Source: Sweltsa coloradensis (lineage: Eukaryota > Arthropoda > Insecta > Plecoptera > Chloroperlidae). From it: a DNA stretch of 64,000 nt. A model generated the notes under the pieces. The model had not been told where the DNA came from, did no database searches, and saw nothing but the letters and a program-made list of their open reading frames with translations. The stretch is taken from contig JAMZAV010000008.1 of NCBI GenBank assembly GCA_024449915.1, forward strand, positions 806,001 to 870,000. The letters are read 5' to 3'. How positions within the stretch are numbered: the stretch's first letter is position 1; every line of letters begins with the position of its first letter. Of this stretch, positions 12,028-24,659 are shown one piece after another. The position numbers and the translations under genes are program-made.

Positions 12028-12648
12028 GGCTGTGTGTTCACCAAAAACCCAAAATCCAAAATATGCATAAAACAGTAGTCATAGAGTATGATCATTAATC
12101 ACAGTCTTTTGAAAAGACCAAAATATATTTTTTGGATGTTTTTGGTCGATGCATTTTCCTCTATTGCTACATTTTTGAACGATTTTTGGTGCTAAGTTTT
12201 TCCATAAGTATACCATTTGGATGGCTGATATTTTTAGTGTAGTTTACACTCATCTTTGACTATAGAATGTGTTATTTTGAAATGTTTATCTTCAATACCT
12301 TACATTTTACAGTGTATTATATTTTCCGGTACTTTTGTGGTATTTGTACCGTAAAAAGAAAAAAAATGAAGCTCTTAAGATACGAAAGCTATACATTTCA
12401 AAGTATCACATTCTATAGTCAAAGATGAGTGTAAACTACAATAAAAATATCAGCCATCCAAATGGTATACTTTTGGAAAAACTTAGCACCAAAAATCGTT
12501 CAAAAATGTAGCAATAGAGAAAATGCATCGACCAAAAAAATCCAAAAAATATTTTTTGATCTTTTCAAAAGGCTGTGATTAATGATCATACTCTATAACT
12601 ACGGTTTTATGTTTATTTTGGATTTTGGTTTTTGGTGAACACACAGCC
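12028..12648. mobile_element. TTAA-flanked foldback MITE, 621 bp
   Basis: Nearly the whole element is one inverted repeat, with arms of about 250 nt starting GGCTGTGTGTTCACC. TTAA flanks both ends (12024-12027, 12649-12652), as for piggyBac-type target sites, though the termini themselves are not diagnostic. Confidence 0.88.
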
Positions 12649-12869
12649 TTAAGTTTCACATGCTCATGAATCTCCAAAAACAACAGCTGCAACGATATTC
12701 TCAATCCACATTCAGTCACAATTTACTTGTCTATATATTATCTTAGTGTTAGTATTAGTTGGTAGTAGGAAGATTGGATAGTACAGCATGAACAGTCTGA
12801 AGCAACCACACTATGTACACGTTATTTTGATTTTTTCCGTGTTATTTGTGTAAAACCATGCAATCGTAC

Positions 12870-13252
12870 TAATAAAAAGAACTATCGAGTATCGAAATTG
12901 TTAAGTCATTATCGAATCGATATTACCAACAAAGCCTGTTCCGACCTATAAGTGGAACCTCAAGTGTGGCAAGTGCAAGTCAAAACAATACAATCGCGTT
13001 CAGTTTGCTGCCTCGACGTCATGTGTTTCGACTGATAGCTCATTTCCAAACATAAATCTCGAGTCTGACACCATCAGCCCATCCAGTGCATGGCACAACG
13101 TGAGATAATCTCCGTCTTTAGAGTTTTGATTCGTGCCACTATTGACAAATTATTTGATATTTCGATTATCGATATTGAATTTTTGTTACCGATTATCGAA
13201 ATTATATCCAATAATTATCGATCGATAATATCGATTGTCGTATGCATCCTTA
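12870..13252. mobile_element. ATCGATAAT-type hAT-like element, core type 1, degenerate ends
   Basis: Shares its core with 21698-22031 (CTATAAGTGGAACCTCAAG, GAGATAATCTCCGTCTTTAG) and the ends rich in ATCGATAAT. The terminal GGGATGCAC is eroded on the left and reads GCATCCTTA on the right. Confidence 0.75.
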
Positions 13253-13634
13253 CGAACAATTCAAGATGTGTTGAGCCTTACACAAGTTTGTTTATTATGC
13301 TTACAGGTTTATGTCATTATAAGTTGATTTATAAATTTATTTATTTAAAATTACTAGGGGAATGCATGAAATATGGACAAAAATGCAGTTTTGTATAACA
13401 CCACAAGTACATTTCAAGGTCCTATAAATGAATTAATGTACTTTCTACAAAACAGTGCACCTACCTTATAGTTTAGCCACCAGCAACTTAAATGAGCAAT
13501 AGTGCGAATTGGTAAAATCTAGCATTACACATGTCATCTGCTTATGGTAGTAATACTTGGCCAAGGACTGGATTAAGAAGGGAGCTCCAATTTCAATTAG
13601 AACAAAATAATAACAGTAAGTATATCCAACACAA

Positions 13635-13768
13635 CCTGAACTCTCAAATGTCACACTATAGTCTTTATTTCTCTGTTCTAGGTGTCTCTATTCTGTATCA
13701 ACCTGAACTCTCAAATGTCACACTATAGTCTTATCTATCTGTTCTAGGTGTCTCTATTCTGTATCAAT
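13635..13768. repeat. Two-copy tandem duplication, period 67
   Basis: CCTGAACTCTCAAATGTCAC and TCTGTTCTAGGTGTCTCTAT each occur twice in direct orientation, 67 bp apart. Confidence 0.85.
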
Positions 13769-16720
13769 GTGTGTAGTGTAGTCAAAGGGAAAAGTAAGGA
13801 AACATCCAATACCATTGGGTTTCTTAATGAAATATGTGTAATTATTCCAATTCATAATTATGAAATAAGTTTGAGTTGGTACAGTGATAAACCATTTTAT
13901 TTTCATCTTCACTGTTCAATATTACATAATGATGACAGATTTGAAAAAATTAATGTCCTACAATAAACAAACACTTTTTAAAGTTCATTCAAGTATTGTC
14001 CTAAGGAACATAGGATTATATAGTGAGTGGTTGACCGAAAATGTATAAATATTTTTATCGAGCCCAAAAATAATTCGAACAACCTCCATTATCTTAACTT
14101 TAAAGGTATGTGTTCCCATGCATCCATTGTATACCTGTTTCACAGTTCTATGCACTTAAAACCACAACATATGGCATTCAAACAATACTTTGATAGTATT
14201 TACATATAACACAGTACAGTTTCCCCAAATCAAGGAATGCACACTTCCACTATGAATCACAGTTGGTACTTTGGACAGCCAGGCTAGCAGCTACCCTACC
14301 ACAGTAAAACACAAAAGATCATGACAAACAAATAAAAACAACAGTCATTTTAAAAATAGTTTAATTGTAGAATATTTCAAGAGCTATACAACCACATTTT
14401 TAATTTTCACTCGGAAGGCCTAATCTACATAATAAATTTGAGAGTCAAGTCTTGTTTAGTTACATGGGTTTGCTGTATTTTTAAAGGGATTTAATGAAAA
14501 ATAAGTATAAGCCCTGGAATTATTCAACTGAAGTAATCATTTAAAAGCTACTCAACTAGTCAATGTAAATTGGAATCATTTTGTACTAGAGTGACGTAAA
14601 GATACAAACAAGTTGTGTATACCTATAGATACTTATCATTAATTATTGGCAGATTTACCCAATGCAACCACACTGCCAGTTTGTTAATTATAATATAATG
14701 GTATGTGACCAAAAACAAATACACTTAGGGCAGTCGTTTTACATAGAGGATTTGATTCGATGTCGACATCGCAGAACAATTTCATTCATTTAATATTTAG
14801 AAATTGAATTGAAACAATTTTTTTGTACGCCAATACAGTGTTACTCCCTACCGACCAATCATTTTACATCCAATATGAGGACTGAAAATTATGTTCATAC
14901 CTTTGATGTATTTGCCAATTGTAAAAGTACAGTTTAGCTCTGCACTTTCCTAGGGGACGTTAGTTATAACATTGACAGCAACTGTTCACATTTTGAAAAC
15001 TATTCCATGCCGACATCGGAAATAATACGACGACATGATATGAAGTCGAAACTTTTGGTTTTTGAATTAAACGGCAGCCCTAAAACATACCAACTAGGCC
15101 TGTGTGAATAATAAAAATGTAAATAATGTTTGTGATTATTCATTGACTAATATTCAATTCGGAATATTTAGAAACGTACCAAAAATTGTATTCTAAACGG
15201 AAACTAAATTTATTTAATGTGGTAGGCACGATTGTTCCCTCTCAACAGGAAAGTCTGCTTCCACAATCAATCAATCAATCAATGATAACCGTGTGTTGTA
15301 GGTGTAATATAAAAATACATTAAACACCTCTCTAATGTCCTAACCACCTTGATCTTATCATTTTCACAACAATAGTATTCAACAGTGTTGGGAGACAAAT
15401 AATTTGATATACTGTATTCAAAATTCAAACTTTTGGTTTGAAATATTCTAAACTTATAAATTCACTACTCACACAGGGCTATAACAACCAATACATTTTT
15501 TAATGTGCTACTTGGGTGAAGCGAGACAACATAATATTGGTCTATAGTCTATGTACCTTTAAGTGGTCTTACTAAACTGCTTTCAACATCCTTATGTAAT
15601 CTTAGAATATTCCTAACAAAAACAGCATTGTTAAGATTGATTTATTTGGAATAAAATGCATTTCCATACATTGATGAGCATTGTGCTTGACTTCTTCAAC
15701 TTTGTTACCCCTGTATTTCATTGTCTCAACTTAATCTATTTAGTTTCTAGTATATGGAATTGGAATGTCATCACCAAAATATGATGTACTTTTTAGCAAG
15801 GCCCTTAGAAATGGAAGAACTAATCAATCAACATTATTGAACATGGCTGAAATAAATAAAAACAACTATAACTCGTGCAATATTTATTTGAGTCCAACGC
15901 ATGTTCGAAGAACAAAGGTATTGCTATTAAATTATTAATTTATCACGTATAACACAATAGACAATAATTAATATCATATGAGTGACAGAAAACCAGTGAT
16001 GGTCAACAAATATATTACATAACATAAATAATGTTAATGTAGAGTAGAAAAGTACATAGATTTAAGGCACACCCCTCGCCAAACTTCTTAGACAATGCCA
16101 CCTAAATTATACCCCTTGTATCACCATTAGTTTATATAATATTATGCCGTTAGTGTTTGCATGTTTCTGTCTAAAGAAAATAGCTAATGCTAACTCCAAT
16201 TATCCTAGATCCTTACAATCATTCATTTCTTGTCCAAAAAGTTAAGTTGAGGAGGATACGTCTGCCAGAGAATTTGATATAGGAGTGAAACTTATAGCTA
16301 TACCTAAGCGGCCACAAGATCAAGTATGATAAACACTTGAGGCCTAGAGTCTGCATGCACACTATCTCCTCACAAATGTGCAAACAATATAGCTCACATT
16401 GCTACCAATTGAACCAGTCCCAATGTCAATTTTCAACACTACCATACTTGATGGTGTGATGCCAGTGGCTCACTCTAGTTCAAATGGTACTGGCAAATGC
16501 CAATGGTTCTCAATCACAATAGCCACAAAACAAACAGTACTCGGCATATCTTACTTTCATTGCAAATTGTTGATGTACATGCAATTCGTTTATCATTTTG
16601 TTCTCACAGCCCTAAAAATTAAAAACTTCGTTAAATATATATATATAACCTCCTTGTTATTATTCGCGGAGAAAAGCCCCATTCAAGCCCCATTCAGAAA
16701 TAATTATTTAATATATATAT
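13769..16720. other. Gene-free AT-rich stretch
   Basis: Only a short CAAT run near 15268-15282. No exon-like frame, no paired ends and no tRNA-like sequence seen. TAGGCCTA is absent here. Confidence 0.45.
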
Positions 16721-16910
16721 GTTGTATCGGGTTTTGGGGTTTTCGTCCACGTGTAGTGTTTATCAGGTGGTGGTACATACCTTTTAAAACGTTTCGCCGG
16801 AATGCCTTCCAGTATCTTCAGGTTTTTCCGGCGAAACGTCGTTTTAAAAGGTATGTACCACCACCTAATAAACACTACACGTGGACGAAAACCCCAAAAC
16901 CCGATACAAC
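16721..16910. repeat. Near-perfect palindrome beside an (AT)n run
   Basis: Arms 16721-16802 and 16826-16910 pair almost perfectly (GTTGTATCGGGTTTTGGGGT and its complement; CGTTTCGCCGGAA and its complement) around a 23-nt loop with CAGTATCTTCAGG. An (AT)n tract at 16945-16977 follows. A 228-codon open frame across it is an artefact of the palindrome. Confidence 0.92.
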
Positions 16911-16941
16911 ATCAGAATCGGTCTACGAAAACCTTTGTCAT

Positions 16942-16977
<36 letters not shown>

Positions 16978-16979
<2 letters not shown>

Positions 16980-18679
16980 CCTATGTAGGCTATGTATACA
17001 TTTCAAAACTCTTGTTTCAAACATAAGTCGTGTCAAAGGGAGGATCACTTTTAATTCTAAAATTTGTATGTGTATCTCAGCTTAACAATATATCAATCAT
17101 AGGTACCATCATCATAAGAAGTGGGTACCAAGAATCATTGCAAATGCCTCGGTGCGTATCAGGAGTTCAGAACCTCTCGGAGGCCGAGGCCACTCAATGA
17201 TAAATGACACGGATTCACCTTTTAGACAACTCAAGAGTTAGGTTCTCAAACCGACTACTAACACCGTACGTATGTATTTTATTGAACCAAACATCCACAT
17301 GCATGATTTTATCACCACTGCATATTCAGGTTACCTGTTACTTTTGTAGTTATTGCTTTTATTGCCATTAAAAGTTAACATTTACTGGGGCCTTACCAGA
17401 AGAAAATCAAACTTTTTTCAATGTCAAGGACCAATAACCAAATGTTATTTAATTTAATCTTCAATTCAATGCTTTGGTGATAGGTAACACACACAATTCT
17501 CAATACATAGTAGTCATACTTCTCAAGTAGCGGAGCGGGATGATAAACAAAAACAATACATAAAACATTTGGTTACCTTTTCAAAACACTTCCCTGGAGA
17601 GGTAGATTACTTTTTAACTCGGGAGTGCATAGGTACCATCTTACATCTGAATATGGCACTCGACTGACACCAGAATCTATTGCAATGAAATTGTTTTGCT
17701 TTACAAATCAATGTAGTACAATAATTTAAGAAGCCGAGTACTGAAAACCATTCCATTTGTCAGCACCATAACATGACTCGTTTAGTTGTTAACAATTAGT
17801 ACATTTGTATACCAAAGCCATTCGTAAGGAAGACTTTATAATGCTCATTAACAACAACTTGTAAAGAAATGTTCCACAATCATCAATTCAAGAATACTAC
17901 ACAAAATTTGCATTGGACAATGTTTATTTAAATAATTTAATATAGTACAGAGTAAAACATAGAGTTTACCATTCTCACTGACTTGTCTTCTACAGCCTTA
18001 CTTATATCTCTGCGGTAACACCGCTGCCTATATCATGTTATTAATCCTAATGATTATAAACATTTAAATGAGGCATATGGCCACATGTTTACTTATAAAG
18101 TAAAATTCAATTTACACTTAAAACTGTAATCATTTTATGTACATATATATACACATCACTTAACAAATCGTCAAATTGATTGTTATTCTATTTACAATTC
18201 AAAAAATATTTTAAGTCTAAACTAAGCACAGCTGACATTAAAGCTATAACCCTCAAATCCATGAACAGTATACATACACATAAGGCAAACTAGAGGCCTA
18301 CAGTATGCTGGGGATGGCGATAAAATATCACATTAGTGGAGAAGTGTACAAATTACACATACTACGTACAGTTGTACCAGTGGATACTAGAAATGTTTTC
18401 ATTTTCCTAAAATGTGGGTTGGGCTTAAAAGAACTGTTACTTCCCAATCACAAGAACATCCCTACCCTTCAGTCTATGCTTTTATGTTCTCTATTCTTTC
18501 TTAGTTCGACAACTCTTCTCCAATACGAACAAAAATATAATGGTGTTTATGTGTCAACATGCATGAGCTAGGTAAAACAAAATTAAATCATCAATCACAG
18601 AATCAATCATCATGGCTAGAACCATGTCTCTACAGGATCTACCATGATGGCATCATAAACCAAATAATGTATAGTGTAT
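16978..18679. other. Gene-free stretch
   Basis: AT-rich; short frames only. No element ends recognised. Confidence 0.4.
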
Positions 18680-18842
18680 GGGAAGCCGTATTTTTTCCGT
18701 CAGCGCAGATAGCGCTGCGAGCGATCCAGCCACTCTCACGCGCAGGAAAATGGTCTTACGGGGAAGCCGTATGATTTTCCTGTCAGCGCAGATAGCGCTG
18801 CGAGCGATCCGGCCATTCTCACACGCGGGAAAATGGTCGTAC
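18680..18842. repeat. Two-copy GC-rich tandem repeat, period 81
   Basis: GGGAAGCCGTAT, then GTCAGCGCAGATAGCGCTGC, GAGCGATCC and GGAAAATGGTC, repeats after 81 bp. Each unit holds the small palindrome AGCGC-AGATA-GCGCT. It is sharply more GC-rich than its surroundings. Confidence 0.85.
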
Positions 18843-19053
18843 GGTACCCCATAGGCATTTGAGAAGATACAAAATAATGAACAATGATTCAGCAGATATT
18901 CTAATGTCAAAAATAATCTTTGGTTACAGTGGCAGAGACGCGACGATGCACATCGCTTGACCACTGTATGAAATATGAATGTATCTTGGGGATAACATCA
19001 GTTCATAGGGGAAAAGTGTGTGTGTAAAGAATGCCGAAAGGCTGCATCATGAT

Positions 19054-19348
19054 AGTGATTAAACAGATATGGTACCAGAAGCTTACCTAAAGTAGAGTAC
19101 CGGTAGGTGTGCCACTACAAACACAAAAACAAACACAGAATCTACACAGCAAAACGTTTTCGGTCCACGTGACCTTCCTCAGTGAGTGAAGAGAGCATGG
19201 AGCTAAGTGAAGTGAGCTTCACTCACCGAGAAAGGTCACATGGACTGAAAACGTTTTGCTGTGTAGTTTGTGTTTGTCTATCGGGGCCTACCTAGTACCT
19301 ACTCTACTTCACGTAAGCTGTTGGTACCCTATCTCTTTATTAATCACT
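19054..19348. repeat. Long palindrome
   Basis: Arms 19054-19191 and 19217-19348 are about 135 nt each; they include CACAGCAAAACGTTTTCGGT and GTGAGTGAAG with their complements. A few indels. Same style as 16721-16910. Confidence 0.88.
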
Positions 19349-19951
19349 CATAACAGGAAAAAGGGTCGATTCTGTAAAAACTAAAACAAATTGATTCCAT
19401 TACAGGTATTTTTGGTGCCTCATCTTAAAATTGTATAATAGCTTTTTGCGTGCGTCACACACGTAACAACCCCATTAGAATTAACTCCTGCCTGTGAATG
19501 TATACTGTGCATGCACTAATAAAAAATTCCTTCAACTACAACTTACAACTTTGATAGTAAACAAAAGCTGAATACAACTAAGATGAATTATTAGCTTTTG
19601 TTAGGCTGTTTTTGCAAAGCATATTGTCAAATTGTATACAGAGAAGCATATAGACACAAACTATCCCGATATGAAACCTAAAATGAGCGCAATAGTAAAT
19701 ATTCTATACATTAGTACCGGTAGAGAAGCTATAACCAATGTCGTTGTTTACAAAGAAATGCCCAGACTTAGTTCATAGCAAAATAATATAACACTAGGAT
19801 GCAATCAATAAATTTATCTGATTATTGGCTAAAATACTCTGTATCAACTGAATTACTAACTTGTCAAATAATATACATGTTCAGAAATGTGTGAAAGACC
19901 AGAGCCTCATATATTTTTCATCCAATCCAATCCAATTGTAAATAGTAAATA

Positions 19952-21583
19952 CGTAGTAGGGCTGTGCGAGCAAGGGAAATCAAGCAAGATTAAATAATTT
20001 CTTAATTATGAGCAAGATTTGAGATTGGGTGGACTAAAATCGCAAAAGTATTAAGTTTAAAGTTATTTAAAGTATACTAAATTAGTTGATTTTGAATTTA
20101 TTCACCAATTTATAAGTTTCAGTCATATTATTATTCCAATATTATAAATCCAATTTTTTAATAATGAAGGTATAGGACTATGTAGAGGCAATCCAATGAT
20201 TTATAGCATTAGTTTGCAACAATAACAAACATAGCATTAATAACGTATAAAATAGAGTTTTGTAGCGAAAACTATCCACAGAATGCATCATTATCATTCT
20301 AGGTATAAAAAGTGTGGAAATGAAGTAAATGTACCGTGTACTATCCTACAACTAGGCAGTGCCATATAAGTTATTTCAGATATTGTGGACAATGAAGATT
20401 GGAAATACAAATACTAGATACATTCCCTGTTTGGAAATGCAGAGGTTTGGGTTTGAAATTTCCCAACATATTTTAGCAGAATTTAAATTTGTATAATAAA
20501 AAGTAATTGCTATAAATAAATCATTGCTTTATCTGGCCTATTGACAAAACACAAAATTGAAACCCTTCTATAATGTAATGTAGCCTTATTTAAAACTGGG
20601 ACTCTACTATTTACCAACAATTGCTTTCTAGTTGAAAGACCAATATTGCTTTAGGCATAACAAGTTTTAGTAACGGAAATAGTAGGACCTGGGCTAGCAT
20701 AGTCCAAGGCCCTAGAAGCCTTAGGCAAGGTGTAGGGCTAGAACTAGGCTTTTGGCCAGCCATATTGAGTTGTGAGTTGTGACTCCACGTTGCTGTCGAT
20801 CTTAAATTAAGCTTATTTGTAACAAAGTACGCATGCCATGTACAAAATGTGGTAGTTCACAAAATAAGTAAGGTTAAGACCTAAGCCAGTCATAACGGTT
20901 TTTATTTTAAAGGATCATATTTAAATTGCGCTTCACCTGCAAATTATATTAAAATTCATATTAGGTATACTAATTCCTTCAAATAATACAGAATGTGGAA
21001 AACTATAGCACCCTAGCCTAAATGTATCGCAAAATACCGTAATGAGTTTAGTTGACAACAATGCTACCTAGTATGGGGTTATATAAATCAATAGTCGATT
21101 TCGAACCCGTACGACCCCGCTTTATTGTTACGTCTACGTAGCCGAGTAGACAAAACCATGCTCAATGCCGGTGCGCACGGGCACGGTGTAATTTACAAAG
21201 AGTTCGAGTCAGATCTAACTTGGGCAGACTAATGCTAGGCTGAAGCCGCTTTCATACACGCCTGTATGTCCAACACGGAGAGTGTGTTTATACTGGGGGC
21301 TGGCCCGGTATCAAGTGGTATATAGTGTACCACCCATTTGAAGTCGACCTAGAGCTAAGTCGGCTTCCTTGTGCGAGTGCCTAGCACTAGTTGTTCGCTG
21401 TCAGTGCAAGTAGTGCTAAAGAGCGCATCATATTGGATATTACGCATATCGTGACTAGCTTTATTAATCATTTCAAACAATCTCATGTCATTTTAAGGAT
21501 TTTTTTTCGAGCAGCTGTTGAAATAAATTGAGCAAGACTTTTTCTCGATCTCATTTCAAAATATGGAGACTCGCACAGCCCTA
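19952..21583. mobile_element. Non-autonomous hAT element, 1.63 kb
   Basis: Ends TAGGGCTGTGCGAG...CTCGCACAGCCCTA, nearly the ends of 29393-30460. The right flank GTAAATAA matches GTAAATAC on the left, but 4 extra bases (GTAG) sit between that and the left end, so the duplication is imperfect. No transposase frame; the interior shares little with the shorter relative. Confidence 0.75.
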
Positions 21584-21697
21584 GTAAATAATGTGTTATT
21601 ATTCAATGCACACTTTCCATTTAAACCTTCATTAATTAAATATCAGTTATATTTAGACTGTTCATTGAATAAATTTTTAAGTACACAATATTACAAT

Positions 21698-22031
21698 TAG
21701 GGATGCACATCGATACTTTTTCATTATCGATTATCAAAATGGAAATGTCATTATCGAATCGATATATCGATAATATCGATATCACCAACAAAGCCTGTGC
21801 CAATCTATAAGTGGAACCTCAAGTTTGGCAAGTGTCACGTGTTTGACTTCCGTTATCAACTGATAGCACATAAATCTCAAGTGTGACACCTTATCAGCCC
21901 AGCCAGTGCGTGGCACAGAGTGAGATAATCTCCGTCTTTAGAGTTTGGTTCATGCCACTATTGACCAATTATCGAAATTATATCCATTATTGATTATCGA
22001 TCGATAATATTGATTATCATGCGCATCCCTA
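21698..22031. mobile_element. hAT-like MITE with ATCGATAAT ends, core type 1, 334 bp
   Basis: Ends TAGGGATGCACATCGA...ATGCGCATCCCTA with a perfect 8-bp duplication ATTACAAT (21690-21697, 22032-22039). Subterminal regions consist of overlapping ATCGATAAT words. Confidence 0.93.
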
Positions 22032-22251
22032 ATTACAATGACTGATCAGTTATCAGCCATCTTCATCGGGTTTATTGACAATATAGCCTACATTAGAAGT
22101 AGAAGGGTAGGCATCAAAAATCCAACATTTAAATTGCACTTACGACAAATAGAAAACATCTTAGGTTCCATCCAATAAAAATATATTCTTGTTGTTTTTG
22201 TTGTTACCAGACCAACAATCACACAACACACAAGGAAATATGACCGATTAG

Positions 22252-22922
22252 TAGAGGTAATGAAAAATGGTGATATAAAAACGCAAATTTCGTTTTTAAA
22301 AACCCAAATTTCGCGTTTTTCGCGATTTCGAAAAAATTGTCAAAAATGTTTTGAAAAAATCCAAAAATCCAAAAAAAAACAAAAAAAAAACGAGCCCCTT
22401 AAGTTAGGGATGACATCGATTTCAAAAAGTTAGAATCGATTATTGTGACCTAAAAATCGATTCAAAGTCGATTCCCAACAAAAATAAATATTTGTATGCA
22501 CTGTTATTTTGGTGGACTATTTCCGCGGAGCAATATACGCGCCGTTATTTCCGCGGTCTATTTCCGTGAAGCCCGTGACGCGCGCATTGCGTTGACTGTT
22601 TGATGACTGTTCCGCCTACCGCACGCGTAATATTCAGTCTGGACCGGCACCTCCACCAAAACTGGACCGGCACCTCCACCATCCCTTACATTTTGCACTC
22701 TAAACGGTTCAATTTCGCGAGTTAATTCGCGTTTTGACCAGTTTCATACAATTTCGTTCGTTATTTCGCGCTATACATGAGATTTCGCAAATTTCGCGAT
22801 TTCAAAATGTGTTTTTTCCATCTCTAAATGATGTAATTCGTCGACAATATTACATTTTAGGCACTAAAAAGGACATTAAAAAAATTCGCGAATTTCGTTA
22901 TCACCATTTTTCACTACCTCTA
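22252..22922. mobile_element. Non-autonomous hAT-like element, 671 bp
   Basis: Inverted ends of about 25 bp begin TAGAGGTAATGAAAAATGGT. Perfect 8-bp duplication CCGATTAG (22244-22251, 22923-22930). Subterminal AATTTCGCG words lie in opposite orientation at the two ends. A direct duplication of CTGGACCGGCACCTCCACCA lies near 22637-22681, and a second hAT-like start (TTAGGGATGACATCGAT) at about 22410 suggests a decayed nested element. Confidence 0.9.
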
Positions 22923-22930
22923 CCGATTAG

Positions 22931-24001
22931 TAACAAAGATTGGGAATTCAATGCAACATGGTTAGTTACCAAACATATTATATCAACACAATTTAAAAAT
23001 ATTGTAACTTGTGTTTTCTATTTATTCAAAGAACAGTGCAGGCCTAAAGTCCGAAAAATCGATAATACCTAATCTCACATGTGCTACATGTTTCATGACT
23101 AACATTTAATCTCTATTTTGTTTGTTTTGTAACTTTCAGATGATAGCCTAGTACAACCTTGATATTACGACTTATTAGAACGTTGATCGCAATCGTACGT
23201 GGCTTGGAGCTATTCCTACTTATTCCCGAAAGCAAATGCAATGTATTTCACTATCAATATAATGAAGTACGAACCATCATATTCATAAGAAGAGATACTC
23301 GTTACTATTACGGATGAAAGGGTCCATGGAGTAGCAAATATCTTTGCAACTTGTAGTTCACAGCACACAAACTTATTGCTTGGGATTGATTTAAAAAATT
23401 AAAAACGGAGATTCAAGGGTCTACTAATAATAAGAGATTCCCCATTGCCCACACGCCCGATAACCGCGACCCAGCCGCTGACCATTGTGTTGGTTCCACT
23501 GAAACTCACTCGTAGGTATGCCAACTCTCCCATTATGTAGGCAACAGAGTTAACTTTTCTCGTTCATCATTGTTTATTTTTTATCTAATTACGCAGCATA
23601 TTTTATTGTTTTATTATTTAATAAAATTTTAGTTATTGCACATTTGATAAAAAAGACCTATTATTTATGGGCCATAAATGATGGCATTTGAAAATACAAT
23701 TTTATATTTAAAATTTTATTCTGTATTGCTTCCTACTGTTATCCATAAATTGATGTAATTTGTTCATGTTTTGATTAAACGACAATCATGGAAATAATGA
23801 CATTTTATCTACCTCGCCTGAACAGTGTAGTATCAAGGTTGTACCGTTTTATTGTATAACTGATAATTACCTAAACATAAATTTATCATTCCTACTCTAC
23901 CGCATAATCGACATTGGTTGACATTTTAATTGAACATTCAATGGAAGTTAAATATATCTATTTAAAGGTTAAGCATTTTAGTCCATGCAATCTGCAAACT
24001 C
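22931..24001. other. 3' flank of USP1
   Basis: AT-rich; holds the likely 3' UTR (24001 to about 23830 on the minus strand). No other gene seen. Confidence 0.5.
23848..23853 (-). terminator. Candidate USP1 polyadenylation signal
   Basis: Reads AATAAA on the minus strand about 150 nt past the stop codon. It is the nearest canonical hexamer, but the region is AT-rich, so a chance match is possible. A GT-rich downstream element is not obvious. Confidence 0.45.
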
Positions 24002-24659
24002 TCACGGTAATCGAGAATAGAACAGTAGGTATGGCGTTTGGCCAGAATGCATACTTGACTTTGGGGCGAGTAGTTCTTCAAACTCCTTAACGGTAAGCGG
24101 ACGAACATTATCGTCATCACACTCGAGCCAGATCGGTTCCGGCACAGACGTATCAACCTCTTCTACAACGCTTGTCACTTTAGCTTCTTTGCCAGTGTCT
24201 TTCCGCTTGTTGTTTAGAAGAGAGCCATTCTGTAACTGATTGACCAACGATCGGTTTAGCCGAACACCACAGCAATCCAGTCCGCGACACGAATCCGTAT
24301 AAGAGTGACTTTGAGTGCAAGAGTTTAGCGATTTCGTAGCAGATTCAGGGCTGGGTTTTGGTTTAAAAAATCTAAAGAAACTTCCCATCTTGTCGCAGTT
24401 TCCCGGTTTTGCGCTGCCGGCACTCAGGCTGGATGACTTGTTTTTATCGCGTTGGCAGTTGGTGTACGTGCTGGCGTTGTCCGAGGCTCTTACGTACGCA
24501 ACGTAATGTCCCGAGGCGATCGCTTGGCCCAGATGCATGATGACGCCGTACAGCTGATACTTGTGTAGCCGCTTATCCTCTGGTAGCAAGCAGCATAGCG
24601 TGCAGAAGCAAGCAAGTGTTAACGGTGTTGGCATGTGGTCGTTTATCTTTGTCATGGCA
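24002..24659 (-). CDS. USP1: USP1 terminal coding exon 6 (residues 654-872, His and Asp boxes)
   Basis: The acceptor is gtcttag before 24659; the stop is TGA at 24004-24002. The exon holds the catalytic His705 (SGHYVAYV), an insert of about 125 residues with a basic/aromatic stretch (FFRFFKPKPSP), then the Asp box and the conserved C-terminal TPYLLFY. The insert has no Gly-Gly pair, whereas human USP1 self-cleaves after such a pair in the matching insert. Confidence 0.95.

Noticed and set aside
16399..17085. Open frame of 228 codons
   Set aside because: It reads through both arms of a palindrome and an (AT)n run; the translation is low-complexity and mirror-like, with no domain.
24315..24506. 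Plus-strand open frame inside USP1 exon 6
   Set aside because: Shadow of the USP1 coding strand; no independent support.
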